A stretch of 64,000 nucleotides of DNA, taken from contig NZ_FUWH01000003.1 in the NCBI RefSeq assembly GCF_900167075.1, forward strand, positions 186,001 through 250,000, written 5' to 3'. The notes under the pieces are model-generated. The model was given only the letters and a program-made list of their open reading frames with translations. It had not been told where the DNA came from and did no database searches. The DNA is from Sediminibacterium ginsengisoli (GTDB lineage Bacteria > Bacteroidota > Bacteroidia > Chitinophagales > Chitinophagaceae). Of this stretch, positions 17,639 through 26,326 are shown piece by piece. Position 1 is the stretch's first letter. Each line of letters starts with the position of its first letter. Position numbers and translations under genes: made by a program.

Positions 17639-19765
17639 ATGGTAACATTGGCAGGAAAAAAATTACATATCGCACTGGTTGGCAACCCTAACAGCGGGAA
17701 AACCTCATTATTCAACACCCTTACAGGGTTAAATCAGAAAGTGGGCAATTTCCCGGGCGTTACGGTTGATAAGAAAACCGGTTCCATTTCACTCGATCAT
17801 ACGCAAAAGGCAGAACTGATCGATCTTCCGGGCACTTATAGTCTTTACCCGCGCAGGGCAGATGAATGGGTGGCTTATAAAGTGCTGATGAATGCGGATG
17901 AAGATGTGAAAGCCGATGTGGTGCTGCTGGTGGCTGATGCCAGCAACCTGAAGCGGAACCTGCTTTTCTGCAGCCAGATCATCGATCTGAAGATCCCGGT
18001 TGTGATGGCACTGACCATGAACGATATCGCGGCCAGGAAAGATATCCGCATCGATATCCAGGGCCTGGAAGCAGAACTCGGCATACCGGTAGTTGCCGTA
18101 AACCCCCGTAAAAACAAAGGTATTGCCGAGCTTAAGAAAGTGTTGCTGCAGGTTTCCAGGCAGCAGGGCACCGTACATACCCGGGAATTCATCGATACAC
18201 GAAAACTGGCGCCTGAATCGGTTGAGCAGGTACAGCGGATACTGCCCCAGCTCAGCGATTATGCCACCATCCACCACCTCATCAACCACGAGCAATTCCC
18301 GCTGGAACAGCAGGTGCAGGATGCCATTGAACAGGCAGAGACCGAAACCAGGTTCAACCCTACCAAAACGCAGGCAGAAGAGATCATGCAGCGGTACCAC
18401 CGTATCCGCCAGATCATGCAGCAGAATGTGCTGGAACCCGGACCGCTTGAGAAAAAGCTGTTCACTGAAAAACTCGATGCCGTACTGCTGCACAGGGTCT
18501 GGGGTTATGTGATCCTGCTCGCGGTATTGTTCCTTCTTTTCCAGAGTATTTTCTGGCTGGCATCTTACCCGATGGATGGTATAGAATGGACATTCTCGCA
18601 AGTGACCGGCTGGCTCAATAATACATTGCCCGCTGCCTGGTGGAGCGATCTGCTGGTGAACGGATTTGTGGCCGGCCTTGGCGGGATCGTCATCTTCATT
18701 CCGCAGATCATGATCCTTTTCGGACTCATCACCCTGCTGGAAGACACCGGTTATATGGCCCGTATCAGTTTTCTCAGCGATAAACTGATGCGAAAAGTAG
18801 GACTCAACGGTAAAAGCGTAATGCCCATGATCAGCGGTTTCGCCTGCGCCGTACCCGCCATCATGAGCGCGAGGAGCATCGAGAATAAGAAAGAACGCCT
18901 GCTCACCATACTTGTTACACCGCTGATGAGCTGCAGTGCAAGGCTACCCGTTTATACCATTCTTATTTCACTGGTGATCGATGATAAATATTATTTCGGT
19001 TTTCTCAGCCTGCAGGGGCTTGTGATGATGGGACTTTATTTCCTCGGCACAGCTATGGCGCTGATTGTAAGCTATGTAATGAAATGGTTCATCAACATCA
19101 AAGAAAAAAGTTTCTTCATTCTTGAACTGCCCACTTACCGCGCACCACGCTGGAAAAATGCGGGCATCACCATGATCGAGAAAGCGAAGATCTTTGTAAC
19201 CGATGCCGGCCGCGTGATCATCGTGATCAGTCTCCTGCTCTGGTTCCTCAGCACCTACGGACCAAAAGACCGCATGGAGCAGGTGGAAAATAAATATGCT
19301 GCGCTGATCGCGAAAGAGCCACAGCATGAAGATTCGCTGCAGAAACAATTATCGTCTGAAAAACTCCAGCATTCTTATGCAGGCATTCTCGGCCAGGCCA
19401 TTGAACCCGCTATCCAGCCGCTGGGTTACGACTGGAAAATAGGCATCGCCCTGATTACCTCATTTGCTGCACGCGAGGTTTTTGTTGGCACCATGGCAAC
19501 ACTTTACAGCGTAGAAGAATCGGACGACAACAGTTCCCTGCGCCAAAAAATGGAAACCGCACGCCACAAAGACGGAACCAAAGTTTATTCACTTGCCGCT
19601 GCGCTTTCGCTCATGGTATTCTATATGCTGGCCATGCAGTGTATGAGCACACTGGCCATTGTAAAACGGGAGACCAAAAGCTGGAAATGGCCTGCATTCC
19701 AGTTCGTTTACATGACTTTACTGGCTTATGGGATGAGCTGGATTACTTACCATATATTCAGCTAG
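17639..19765 (+). CDS. feoB: ferrous iron transport protein FeoB
   Basis: 708 residues from the ATG at 17639 (an in-frame ATG at 17558 precedes the expected transcript start). The G domain begins at once: GNPNSGKT (15-22), the G2 segment NFPGVTVDKKTG, G3 DLPGTYSLYP and G4 MNDIA (a variant of NKxD). A helical guanine-dissociation-inhibitor region follows, and then about eight membrane helices with two Gate motifs, including MISGFACAVPAIMSARSIENKKERLLTIL. FeoB takes up Fe(II) across the inner membrane. No feoA gene is next to it, unlike many feo operons. The 3' end borders the AT-rich insert. Confidence 0.97.
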   Translation: MVTLAGKKLHIALVGNPNSGKTSLFNTLTGLNQKVGNFPGVTVDKKTGSISLDHTQKAELIDLPGTYSLYPRRADEWVAYKVLMNADEDVKADVVLLVADASNLKRNLLFCSQIIDLKIPVVMALTMNDIAARKDIRIDIQGLEAELGIPVVAVNPRKNKGIAELKKVLLQVSRQQGTVHTREFIDTRKLAPESVEQVQRILPQLSDYATIHHLINHEQFPLEQQVQDAIEQAETETRFNPTKTQAEEIMQRYHRIRQIMQQNVLEPGPLEKKLFTEKLDAVLLHRVWGYVILLAVLFLLFQSIFWLASYPMDGIEWTFSQVTGWLNNTLPAAWWSDLLVNGFVAGLGGIVIFIPQIMILFGLITLLEDTGYMARISFLSDKLMRKVGLNGKSVMPMISGFACAVPAIMSARSIENKKERLLTILVTPLMSCSARLPVYTILISLVIDDKYYFGFLSLQGLVMMGLYFLGTAMALIVSYVMKWFINIKEKSFFILELPTYRAPRWKNAGITMIEKAKIFVTDAGRVIIVISLLLWFLSTYGPKDRMEQVENKYAALIAKEPQHEDSLQKQLSSEKLQHSYAGILGQAIEPAIQPLGYDWKIGIALITSFAAREVFVGTMATLYSVEESDDNSSLRQKMETARHKDGTKVYSLAAALSLMVFYMLAMQCMSTLAIVKRETKSWKWPAFQFVYMTLLAYGMSWITYHIFS

Positions 19766-19812
19766 TATTAAAAGTTTTGTGAAGGTAGGATGCACCTGAT
19801 CCCTCTGTTGGT

Positions 19813-19974
19813 TTAATCTATTGGGAATTTTTCATCCTCGTACTTCTCAATCAACAAGCTTAATTTTTCCAGTTCATCTCCTTTTGCCGTTCCTTTTTTC
19901 GCATCAAACAAATTCTCAAGGCGTATCATCGCCTGATCATAATCTTCCTTTGTCCTTATGGGCTTGATGTTCAT
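19813..19974 (-). pseudogene. truncated HigA-like antitoxin (N-terminal domain only)
   Basis: From the ATG at 19974 the frame gives 53 residues beginning MNIKPIRTKEDYDQAMIRLE and containing LFDAKKGTAKGDELEKLSLL, the typical N-terminal helical part of Bacteroidota HigA-type antitoxins. In intact relatives a Cro/C1-type helix-turn-helix of about 60 residues follows right after the segment that here ends EKFPID. In this window a TAA follows and no HTH can be found in any frame before the feoB end, so the DNA-binding half appears deleted. A fragment resembling the toxin's C-terminus lies directly upstream (20028-20105), as expected for higBA order. Confidence 0.6.
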
Positions 19975-19998
19975 ATTAAATTGATTTGCGTTTATCAT

Positions 19999-20424
19999 GT
20001 GCGGTATGTGTTCCGCTAAAACCGGAACTAAATCATTTTGTTGTCGAAGTTAGTGTGTGTGTTTATCAAATAAACGTATTCACTTAATTCTTCGCCTATC
20101 GAGCAGCTATTATCGAAATGAAGGAAATAGAATTCTCTCCGCTCCGGTTAACTGATGTTGAGAAAAAGCTATTTCCTTGTGTCGATACATTGCTAGCGCA
20201 ACGCTTATACCGATGTGGCTGCATATCACTAATAAGATAAGGTCATTCTGGACTGGTGGACGCATAATGAGCAAAAAGTTGAAACAAGTCTTCAGCCAGC
20301 CTGCACTTTTCACAATACCATATTATTAGCTTTTTTACTAAAACGAAACGATTATTTGCTTATTTATAATAAAAGGCCTTATTTTGGAATTATAGTTATT
20401 GCCTAACGCAACAAATACTTTCGT
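19999..20424. other. AT-rich intergenic region at the left side of the AAA/TOPRIM insert
   Basis: Apart from the possible HigB remnant (20028-20105) I see no convincing gene. A 67-residue minus-strand frame at 20110-20313 has no family features. Base composition turns AT-rich from about 20330, which I take as the left border of the insert. A weak TACTTTCG at 20416-20423, directly before the ATPase ATG, resembles a -7 element but has no -33 partner. Confidence 0.5.
20028..20105 (-). pseudogene. possible HigB-like toxin C-terminal remnant
   Basis: One minus-strand frame reads SEYVYLINTHTNFDNKMI and then stops at 20028. This resembles the C-terminal strand and tail of HigB toxins, where a TH-x2-(Y/F)-D-K-I pattern is usual. 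It ends 53 bp before the antitoxin start at 19974, the normal toxin-antitoxin order and spacing. Upstream, no frame continues with HigB features and stops interrupt all of them, so only a fragment remains. The match is short and could be chance. Confidence 0.35.
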
Positions 20425-21738
20425 ATGGAACTTAAAAAAATTAAATTGTCTGGGTTTGCGAATATCGAATCCATTGATATAGAACTCGGCAAGCTGAATG
20501 CCTTAGTGGCATTAAATAACTACGGAAAATCAAATGTATTAGATGCGATTGAATTTGGTATTGACTTTATAATTCAACCTTTGCCAGTCAAAAGTCGGAT
20601 GATGGCATACCGACCTGTAATTCCAATTAACAGCCATATTGATAAATTGCCATTTTCTTTCGAAGTGGGCATAAACTCTAATTTCCAAAATGAAGAGCAT
20701 TCAATTGTTTACGGCTTTTCATTTGAATGGATTAAAAATGATAAAGGGAAAGGACAAAAAATCAAAGAAGAATATTTAAAAGTTAAATCTAATAAGGTTG
20801 ATTCAAAGTATAAGACAATTTTAAATAGAAATCTTGAGAAAACTCTTTATCTATCTTCTCAAACCGGTAGATGCGATAAAATATTAAAGGTTCAAAAAAA
20901 TGAACTTGCAATAAATAAGCTTTTAAATTTCGATGACTTGTTTTACTGGGATGTTATTAAAGCTATAAATACATTATCTATTGCACAAGTTGATACTTTA
21001 CAAAATCCAGATGGAATTTTTGGGAGCATAGTTATTAAAGGAAAAGAAGATGACATAGTTAAGAATGATTACTCTGTTTCCTTAGGCGAGACGTCAAATG
21101 CTGGATTCTTTATTTATAGTTTAATGAAACGAAATCCATCAACTTACGAACTATTTAAAGATTCTGTAAAAACTCTCTTACCAAGCATTGAAGACTTTGA
21201 ACCAATTGAGATTGATTTAAAAAGTAGTGTTACGTTTAAAAATGAGAAACCAAAAATTCCATTAGACTTTCCTGAAAAGCTATATGACATACGAGTTAAG
21301 GAAACAAATACTAATCAACAAACTAGTATTGGCAGGCTATCCTCTGGGTCGCAAAAGCTTTTTTACGTATTAGCATTAACAATAGCTGCGGAACATAATA
21401 AAACTCCACTTATTACTTTCGAAGAATTAGAAAACTCAATTCATCCTGGCCTATTACAAAAACTTTTGATAATTATTGATGGACTAACGGATAAAACAAA
21501 AGTTCTTTTGAGTAGTCACTCCCCATATCTTGTTCAATACCTTGATATTAACAAAATCAAAATTGGATTGCCGAATTCGAAGGGATTGGCGGTATTCAAA
21601 GAAATCAAAAAGACAAAGTTCACAAAGGTTATCACTATTGCTGAAGAAGAAGGAATCTCAGTAGGAGATGTGATCTTTGATAAAATGATTGAATCAGCAA
21701 GCGGTGAATCTGATCTGCTAAATGAACTTTGTAAATAA
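20425..21738 (+). CDS. AAA ATPase (AAA_21/OLD-like, ABC-type head)
   Basis: 437 residues. The N-terminus has the SMC/ABC-type start (KLSGFANIESIDIELGKLNA) and Walker A ALNNYGKS at 29-36. The ABC signature LSSGSQ is near 305-310, Walker B TFEELENS near 331-338, and the H-switch is in LLSSHSPYLVQYL near 365. Between them is an unassigned helical insert. Such ATPases are the first component of OLD-family, PARIS-like and similar phage-defence pairs. Its stop overlaps the start of the next gene by one base (TAATG), so the two are translationally coupled. Codons are much AT-richer than in neighbouring genes, which points to horizontal transfer. Confidence 0.85.
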   Translation: MELKKIKLSGFANIESIDIELGKLNALVALNNYGKSNVLDAIEFGIDFIIQPLPVKSRMMAYRPVIPINSHIDKLPFSFEVGINSNFQNEEHSIVYGFSFEWIKNDKGKGQKIKEEYLKVKSNKVDSKYKTILNRNLEKTLYLSSQTGRCDKILKVQKNELAINKLLNFDDLFYWDVIKAINTLSIAQVDTLQNPDGIFGSIVIKGKEDDIVKNDYSVSLGETSNAGFFIYSLMKRNPSTYELFKDSVKTLLPSIEDFEPIEIDLKSSVTFKNEKPKIPLDFPEKLYDIRVKETNTNQQTSIGRLSSGSQKLFYVLALTIAAEHNKTPLITFEELENSIHPGLLQKLLIIIDGLTDKTKVLLSSHSPYLVQYLDINKIKIGLPNSKGLAVFKEIKKTKFTKVITIAEEEGISVGDVIFDKMIESASGESDLLNELCK

Positions 21739-22338
21739 TGGCTAATAAAAAAGACTGCATAGTATTATTTGTTGAAGGTGAAACCGAAAAAGAATTTTAC
21801 GATGCTTTAATGAAATTCTATTTTAAAAACTATAGTCCTAAAATTAAGGGCTATAAAGTTTTTAATGTCAGGGGAATATCGCGATTTGAAACAAAAGTAG
21901 CTACCAAACTAAAGTATGATGTTGTGCCCAACCACGATGTCTCAAATATCAAAGTTGTATGTTGTTATGACTCGGATGCTTTCGAATTAGCACAAAAGCC
22001 GCCCTACAAATTGGCAAATTGTAAAGAAAAAAGTTAATGAACTAGGTATATGTAGTTTCTCTGAAGTCAAAGCAGTGAGGATGATTGAAGACTGGTTTTT
22101 AAAAGACCTCAAAGGACTTTGTCAGTATTTAAAGATAGAAGAAACTAAAAGGGTCGAAGGAAAAGACGGACTTGAAAAAATTAAAACGCTATTCAAAAAA
22201 GGTAAAAAACCTAAAATCTATCAGAAAGGTTCCTATTCTCATAAATTTATTCCAAGTCTAAACCTGCTGGCAATAAGAAACTCTGTCAAAATAGAATTGT
22301 CGACTGTTGAGGATGCTTTGGGTATCACCATAAAATAG
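21738..22338 (+). pseudogene. TOPRIM/DUF4276-like nuclease partner, interrupted by a one-base frameshift
   Basis: The first frame (21738-22037, 99 residues) starts KDCIVLFVEGETEKEFY, with the glutamate of a TOPRIM-like fold, and has CCYDSDAFE with the Asp-x-Asp pair. It then runs off after AQKPP. In the other frame the protein continues as TNWQIVKKKVNELGI, then VRMIEDWFLKD (the IExW/D motif known from DUF4276-type proteins) and ends at 22338. Removing one C from the CCC at 22002-22004 joins the frames into about 199 residues. Together with the ATPase it resembles ATPase+TOPRIM defence pairs. The shift may be a real inactivation or a sequencing error. Confidence 0.68.
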
Positions 22339-22349
22339 CCGCTAACACA

Positions 22350-23213
22350 TCAATTATAATACTCCCAAAGCAACTTCGACAGTTTTTCAGTAAGCACCCA
22401 CGCTTCGTTGGAACGGTCCCAGCTTTTGTCCTTGTTGTTCTTGGTGCAGATACAGAATATATAACGCGTTTTCTTTCCGTTCACGAATAATACTTCGCTG
22501 CGGCTGGCATCTACCGCGCCGTTCTTGCTTGCAACAAATACATCGGAAGGAATCTGGGAAATGGCATGTTCGTCCCAGAAATTACGTCCCAGCAAACGGA
22601 GCATTTTCTGGCTGACGCTGTCGCTGATGACCTTATTGTTCACGATCATTTCCATCAATGCCACCATTTCGCGGGGCGATGTTTGTCCCCAGCCGTATTG
22701 CAGGCGGTTGGGCTCACGGCCTGCTGTGCGGCTGTTCACCCGGGTTACTTTCAGTCCGAGGCTATCCATCAGTTCATTGATCCGTGTTCCTGTACCGGCA
22801 AGGCTTTGGAGCCAGAGGCTGGCGGTATTGTCGCTCGTGGTGAGCATGAGCATGATCACTTTACCAAGTTCTATCTTTTCATTGTTTTTGAATGAACCCA
22901 GGATATCTTCCCCCGCATAGAGTAAAGAGTCTTTATAGACAATTTTCTGATGATAGTCCAGTTCGTTGCGGTTGATCTTATCCATAATACCCGTCAGGAT
23001 CTGCATTTTTACCATGGATGCTGTAGGGAATACGGAGTCTGCGTTGACGGCGATCACCCGGTTCTTCTGAAGATCATGAACATACACACCTACATCGCCG
23101 TTAAAACCATTGAGCAAAGCCGTCACCTGCGCCTGCAGGCGTTTATCGGTTTTCTGGGCGTAGCCGGTCAGAACGGTACCCAGGATACAAAAAGCCAGGA
23201 ATATTTTTTTCAT
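22350..23213 (-). CDS. class A beta-lactamase-fold serine hydrolase
   Basis: 287 residues from the ATG at 23213, giving a signal peptide (MKKIFLAFCILGTVLTGYAQ). The active-site blocks of class A enzymes are all present in order: SxxK as SMVK (66-69), SDN (127-129), an omega-loop Glu in REPNRLQ (E167) and the third box as KNG (230-232) where KTG or KSG is usual. Length and order match class A beta-lactamases. The Thr/Ser-to-Asn change in the third box makes true beta-lactam hydrolysis uncertain; a peptidase-like role is possible. It diverges from the DUF4197 gene. Confidence 0.83.
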   Translation of the reverse strand: MKKIFLAFCILGTVLTGYAQKTDKRLQAQVTALLNGFNGDVGVYVHDLQKNRVIAVNADSVFPTASMVKMQILTGIMDKINRNELDYHQKIVYKDSLLYAGEDILGSFKNNEKIELGKVIMLMLTTSDNTASLWLQSLAGTGTRINELMDSLGLKVTRVNSRTAGREPNRLQYGWGQTSPREMVALMEMIVNNKVISDSVSQKMLRLLGRNFWDEHAISQIPSDVFVASKNGAVDASRSEVLFVNGKKTRYIFCICTKNNKDKSWDRSNEAWVLTEKLSKLLWEYYN

Positions 23214-23303
23214 ACGATGGAGTGTTTGGGAAGACAAGATAACTTTAAAAAATATTCGCCGCATCATTCCTGCCAGCGATCAGGCATGAAGATTGCAGAA
23301 AGC

Positions 23304-24023
23304 ATGAAAAAGGTTATGAAAAAGATCTGCTACTCCCTGTTGCTCGTATTCACCTGTTTTTTCAGCAGCTGTGATTCTGTCAAAAACCTCGCCGGCAGCG
23401 TACTTTCCGAATACGATGCGGCCAATGCCATCCGCGAAGCGCTGATGCTGGGTACCAACAGTGGTGTGAACAGCCTTGGGCAGAAGGGATCTTTCAGCCG
23501 CGATGTACTGCTCAATGCGATCTTACCGCAGGAAGTGAATAAAGTGATCACGGCACTGGATAAGCTGGGACTGGCTTCACAGGTAAACCGCTTTACCAAT
23601 ACGCTGGATAATGCGGTGGTGGAATCAGTGAAAAGATCCGGTCCTATTTTCCTCAGCGGTATCAAACAGATGAGTATCCGCGATGCGATCGGTATCGTAA
23701 AGAATGGCGGCACTGCGGCAACAGATTACCTGCGCCGTACGGTTGGCGATACGCTTCGGGGTTCGGTACGGCCGGTTGTGAGAACAGCTTTGAACGAATA
23801 CAATATTGCCAATGAATGGGATAAGCTGGTGAGCCCTGTGAAATCGATCATCGGCAATAACAGTATGCTGAATATAGACCTGGATAATATCCTGACCGTT
23901 ATGCTCACCAACGAAATGTTCAAGCAGATCGAGATCCAGGAAACCGCAATCCGAACTCAGGCGGCAGCCCGCACCACGCCATTGCTGCAGCGTGTATTCG
24001 GGTCAGCGGCGGCGGCTAAATAA
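23304..24023 (+). CDS. DUF4197 family lipoprotein
   Basis: 239 residues with the start at 23304 (in-frame ATGs also at 23286 and 23316). The N-terminus is a lipoprotein signal ending FFSSC. The rest is helical and matches DUF4197: AIREALMLGTNSGVNSLGQK, the block PQEVNKVITALDKLGL and the segment FLSGIKQMSIRDAIGIVKNG with GTAATDYLRR. The family is common in Bacteroidota and Proteobacteria, periplasmic, and has no known function. It converges on bcp with stops adjacent (24023/24024), so any terminator must be within coding sequence. Confidence 0.88.
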   Translation: MKKVMKKICYSLLLVFTCFFSSCDSVKNLAGSVLSEYDAANAIREALMLGTNSGVNSLGQKGSFSRDVLLNAILPQEVNKVITALDKLGLASQVNRFTNTLDNAVVESVKRSGPIFLSGIKQMSIRDAIGIVKNGGTAATDYLRRTVGDTLRGSVRPVVRTALNEYNIANEWDKLVSPVKSIIGNNSMLNIDLDNILTVMLTNEMFKQIEIQETAIRTQAAARTTPLLQRVFGSAAAAK

Positions 24024-24488
24024 TCAGGCTTCCCAGGCAGCGAGGATCTCTTCCGTATGATTTTTCGTATCAGGACGGGTGATGATCTTACGGATCACGC
24101 CTTTTTCATCGATCAGGAAAGTAGTGCGGATAGTGCCCATAAAAGTGCGCCCCATGAACTTTTTCTCGCCCCAGACCTGGTATTTGTTCACGATCTTCAT
24201 GTCCTCATCGGCTACCAGCGGGAAAGGGAGCGTGAATTTCTGCTCGAATTTTTTATGGCTTTTTACTGTATCTGTGCTCACACCGATCACCTGGAAGCCC
24301 TTTCCGATCAGTTCAGAATAATTATCCCGAAGGTTACAGGCCTGGGCCGTACAACCCGGGGTATCGTCTTTCGGGTAAAAATAAAGCACAACCCTTTTCC
24401 CTTTATAATCCGCCAGGGAGATCGTATTTCCGTTCTGATCAACCCCTTTGAATGCCGGGGCTTTACCGCCTTCCTTAACTACTGCCAT
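24024..24488 (-). CDS. bcp: thioredoxin-dependent thiol peroxidase (BCP/AhpC-TSA)
   Basis: 154 residues. The peroxiredoxin motif DDTPGCTAQAC holds the peroxidatic Cys46 and the resolving Cys51 five residues later, as in E. coli BCP. The flanking VVLYFYPK and GVSTDTVKSHKKF segments fit the family. It reduces hydrogen and lipid hydroperoxides in the cytoplasm with electrons from thioredoxin. It has a -7-type element at 24535-24542 and is divergent from carB. Confidence 0.96.
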   Translation of the reverse strand: MAVVKEGGKAPAFKGVDQNGNTISLADYKGKRVVLYFYPKDDTPGCTAQACNLRDNYSELIGKGFQVIGVSTDTVKSHKKFEQKFTLPFPLVADEDMKIVNKYQVWGEKKFMGRTFMGTIRTTFLIDEKGVIRKIITRPDTKNHTEEILAAWEA

Positions 24489-24534
24489 CGTGTAAGAAAT
24501 TATATTTTTTTGCTATAAATACCTTCTAAAGCTG

Positions 24535-24542
24535 CAAATGTA
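24535..24542 (-). promoter_or_regulatory. -7 promoter element upstream of bcp
   Basis: Minus-strand TACATTTG, matching TAnnTTTG, 47 bp before the bcp start. There is no clear TTTG at -33. Confidence 0.45.
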
Positions 24543-24629
24543 GGTGTGAATCGCGCAGCAGATCTTTTATATTAACCCGAAAGACAGCTTTTTGTTTAAA
24601 TAAGCTCCTGTTTTTTCGTTGCGCGGACG

Positions 24630-24637
24630 TACATTTG
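24630..24637 (+). promoter_or_regulatory. -7 promoter element upstream of carB
   Basis: TACATTTG on the plus strand, 22 bp before the carB ATG. No TTTG at -33, but a T-rich stretch lies about 14 bp upstream. Confidence 0.5.
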
Positions 24638-24659
24638 CACAATTTATTTTTTTGCAGCT

Positions 24660-26306
24660 ATGCCCAAAGACAACTCCATCAAATCAGTACTTATTATCGG
24701 TTCCGGACCGATCATTATCGGTCAGGCCTGTGAATTCGACTATTCCGGCTCCCAGGCAGCGAGAAGCCTCCGCGAGGAAGGCATCAAAGTGATCCTGATC
24801 AACAGCAACCCGGCAACCATCATGACAGACCCGATGATGGCCGATAAAGTGTACCTGCTTCCGCTTACGGTAGAAAGTATCGAACAGATCCTCCAGGAGA
24901 ACCAGATCGATGCCGTTCTGCCAACCATGGGCGGACAAACAGCCCTGAACCTCTCCAAAGAGGCCGATGAACTCGGGATCTGGGAAAAGTACAATGTACG
25001 TATGATCGGTGTAGACGTTGCAGCGATCGATACTGCCGAAGACCGTGAAAAGTTCAGACAGCTGATGGTGAAGATCGGAATGGCCGTGGCGCCGAGCCGT
25101 GTTGCGAACAGCTTCCTGGAAGGAAAGGAATTTGCACAGGAGATCGGCTTCCCGCTGGTGATCCGTCCTTCTTTCACCCTCGGAGGTACCGGCGGCGGAT
25201 TTGTTCACTCTAAAGACGATCTGGATGCAGCACTGGACAGAGGTCTGAAAGCATCCCCTATCCATGAGGTACTGGTAGAAAAAGCAGTATTGGGCTGGAA
25301 GGAATATGAGCTGGAGCTGCTGAGAGACAAAAATGATAACGTGGTGATCATCTGTACCGTTGAGAACCTGGATCCGATGGGCGTTCACACCGGCGACTCG
25401 ATCACCGTAGCACCGGCCATGACCCTCAGCGATACCGCGTTCCAGGAAATGCGTAACAAAGCGATCCTGATGATGCGCTCCCTCGGCAATTTTGCAGGCG
25501 GCTGTAACGTACAGTTTGCGCAGAATCCTGAAACGGAAGAGCTGATCGCTGTAGAGATCAACCCGCGTGTAAGCCGTTCTTCGGCGCTCGCGTCTAAAGC
25601 AACCGGTTACCCGATTGCGAAAATAGCAGCCAAACTGGCCATCGGTTATTCGCTCGATGAGCTGAAGAACCAGATCACCATGACCACTTCCGCTTATTTT
25701 GAGCCGGCGCTGGACTATGTGATCGTAAAAATGCCACGCTGGAACTTCGACAAATTCAAAGGTGCAAACGATACCCTCGGCCTGCAGATGAAGAGCGTGG
25801 GTGAGGTAATGGCAATCGGCAGAAGTTTCACCGAAGCAGTGCAGAAAGCCTGCCAGAGCCTGGAGAACGATGCTGTTGGCCTGGGTTATTATGGCAAAAG
25901 CCTGATGAAGAGCGATGAACTGATGGAGTATATCAAGACCCCGAAATGGGACCGTATCTTCCGCATCAAAGACGCGCTGATGCAGGGCACTACCATCAAA
26001 TCCATTGTACAGGCAACCGGTATCGACCGCTGGTTCATCTACCAGATCCAGCTGATCTGCAATATGGAAAAAGAACTGGCTACTTATTCAATCGATACCA
26101 TTCCTGCCGATCTGCTGAAAGACGCCAAGAAAAACGGCTTCTCCGATGCACAGATCGCTAAGATCCTGCACGGCGATTGTACAGACGACCAGGTATATGA
26201 AAAAAGGAAGGCCCTTGGTATCACCCGTGTTTACAAAATGGTGGATACCTGCAGTGCTGAATTCGAAGCGAAAACGCCTTATTTCTACAGCACTTTCGAA
26301 AACTAA
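24660..26306 (+). CDS. carB: carbamoyl-phosphate synthase large subunit, N-terminal half (split CarB)
   Basis: 548 residues, about half of the usual 1050-1075. The N-terminal carboxyphosphate synthetase ATP-grasp domain is complete: GSGPIIIGQACEFDYSG, GGQTALNLSKEADELGI, the loop RPSFTLGGTGGGFV and the metal-binding AVEINPRVSRSSALASKATGYP. The oligomerisation domain (about 400-548) follows and ends TPYFYSTFEN, exactly where single-chain CarB continues into its second ATP-grasp half. A stop and then a strong hairpin follow, so the second half must be coded elsewhere. It would work with CarA and the missing half to make carbamoyl phosphate for arginine and pyrimidines. Confidence 0.9.
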   Translation: MPKDNSIKSVLIIGSGPIIIGQACEFDYSGSQAARSLREEGIKVILINSNPATIMTDPMMADKVYLLPLTVESIEQILQENQIDAVLPTMGGQTALNLSKEADELGIWEKYNVRMIGVDVAAIDTAEDREKFRQLMVKIGMAVAPSRVANSFLEGKEFAQEIGFPLVIRPSFTLGGTGGGFVHSKDDLDAALDRGLKASPIHEVLVEKAVLGWKEYELELLRDKNDNVVIICTVENLDPMGVHTGDSITVAPAMTLSDTAFQEMRNKAILMMRSLGNFAGGCNVQFAQNPETEELIAVEINPRVSRSSALASKATGYPIAKIAAKLAIGYSLDELKNQITMTTSAYFEPALDYVIVKMPRWNFDKFKGANDTLGLQMKSVGEVMAIGRSFTEAVQKACQSLENDAVGLGYYGKSLMKSDELMEYIKTPKWDRIFRIKDALMQGTTIKSIVQATGIDRWFIYQIQLICNMEKELATYSIDTIPADLLKDAKKNGFSDAQIAKILHGDCTDDQVYEKRKALGITRVYKMVDTCSAEFEAKTPYFYSTFEN

Positions 26307-26326
26307 TCGGTTCTGTTCCTGATACG

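Noticed and set aside
20110-20313. 67-residue minus-strand frame as intact HigB toxin
   Set aside because: No HigB motifs; only a different frame near 20030-20090 shows a toxin-like tail.
22950-23303. N-terminal extension of the DUF4197 protein
   Set aside because: It overlaps the start of the divergent serine hydrolase and would hide the lipoprotein signal.
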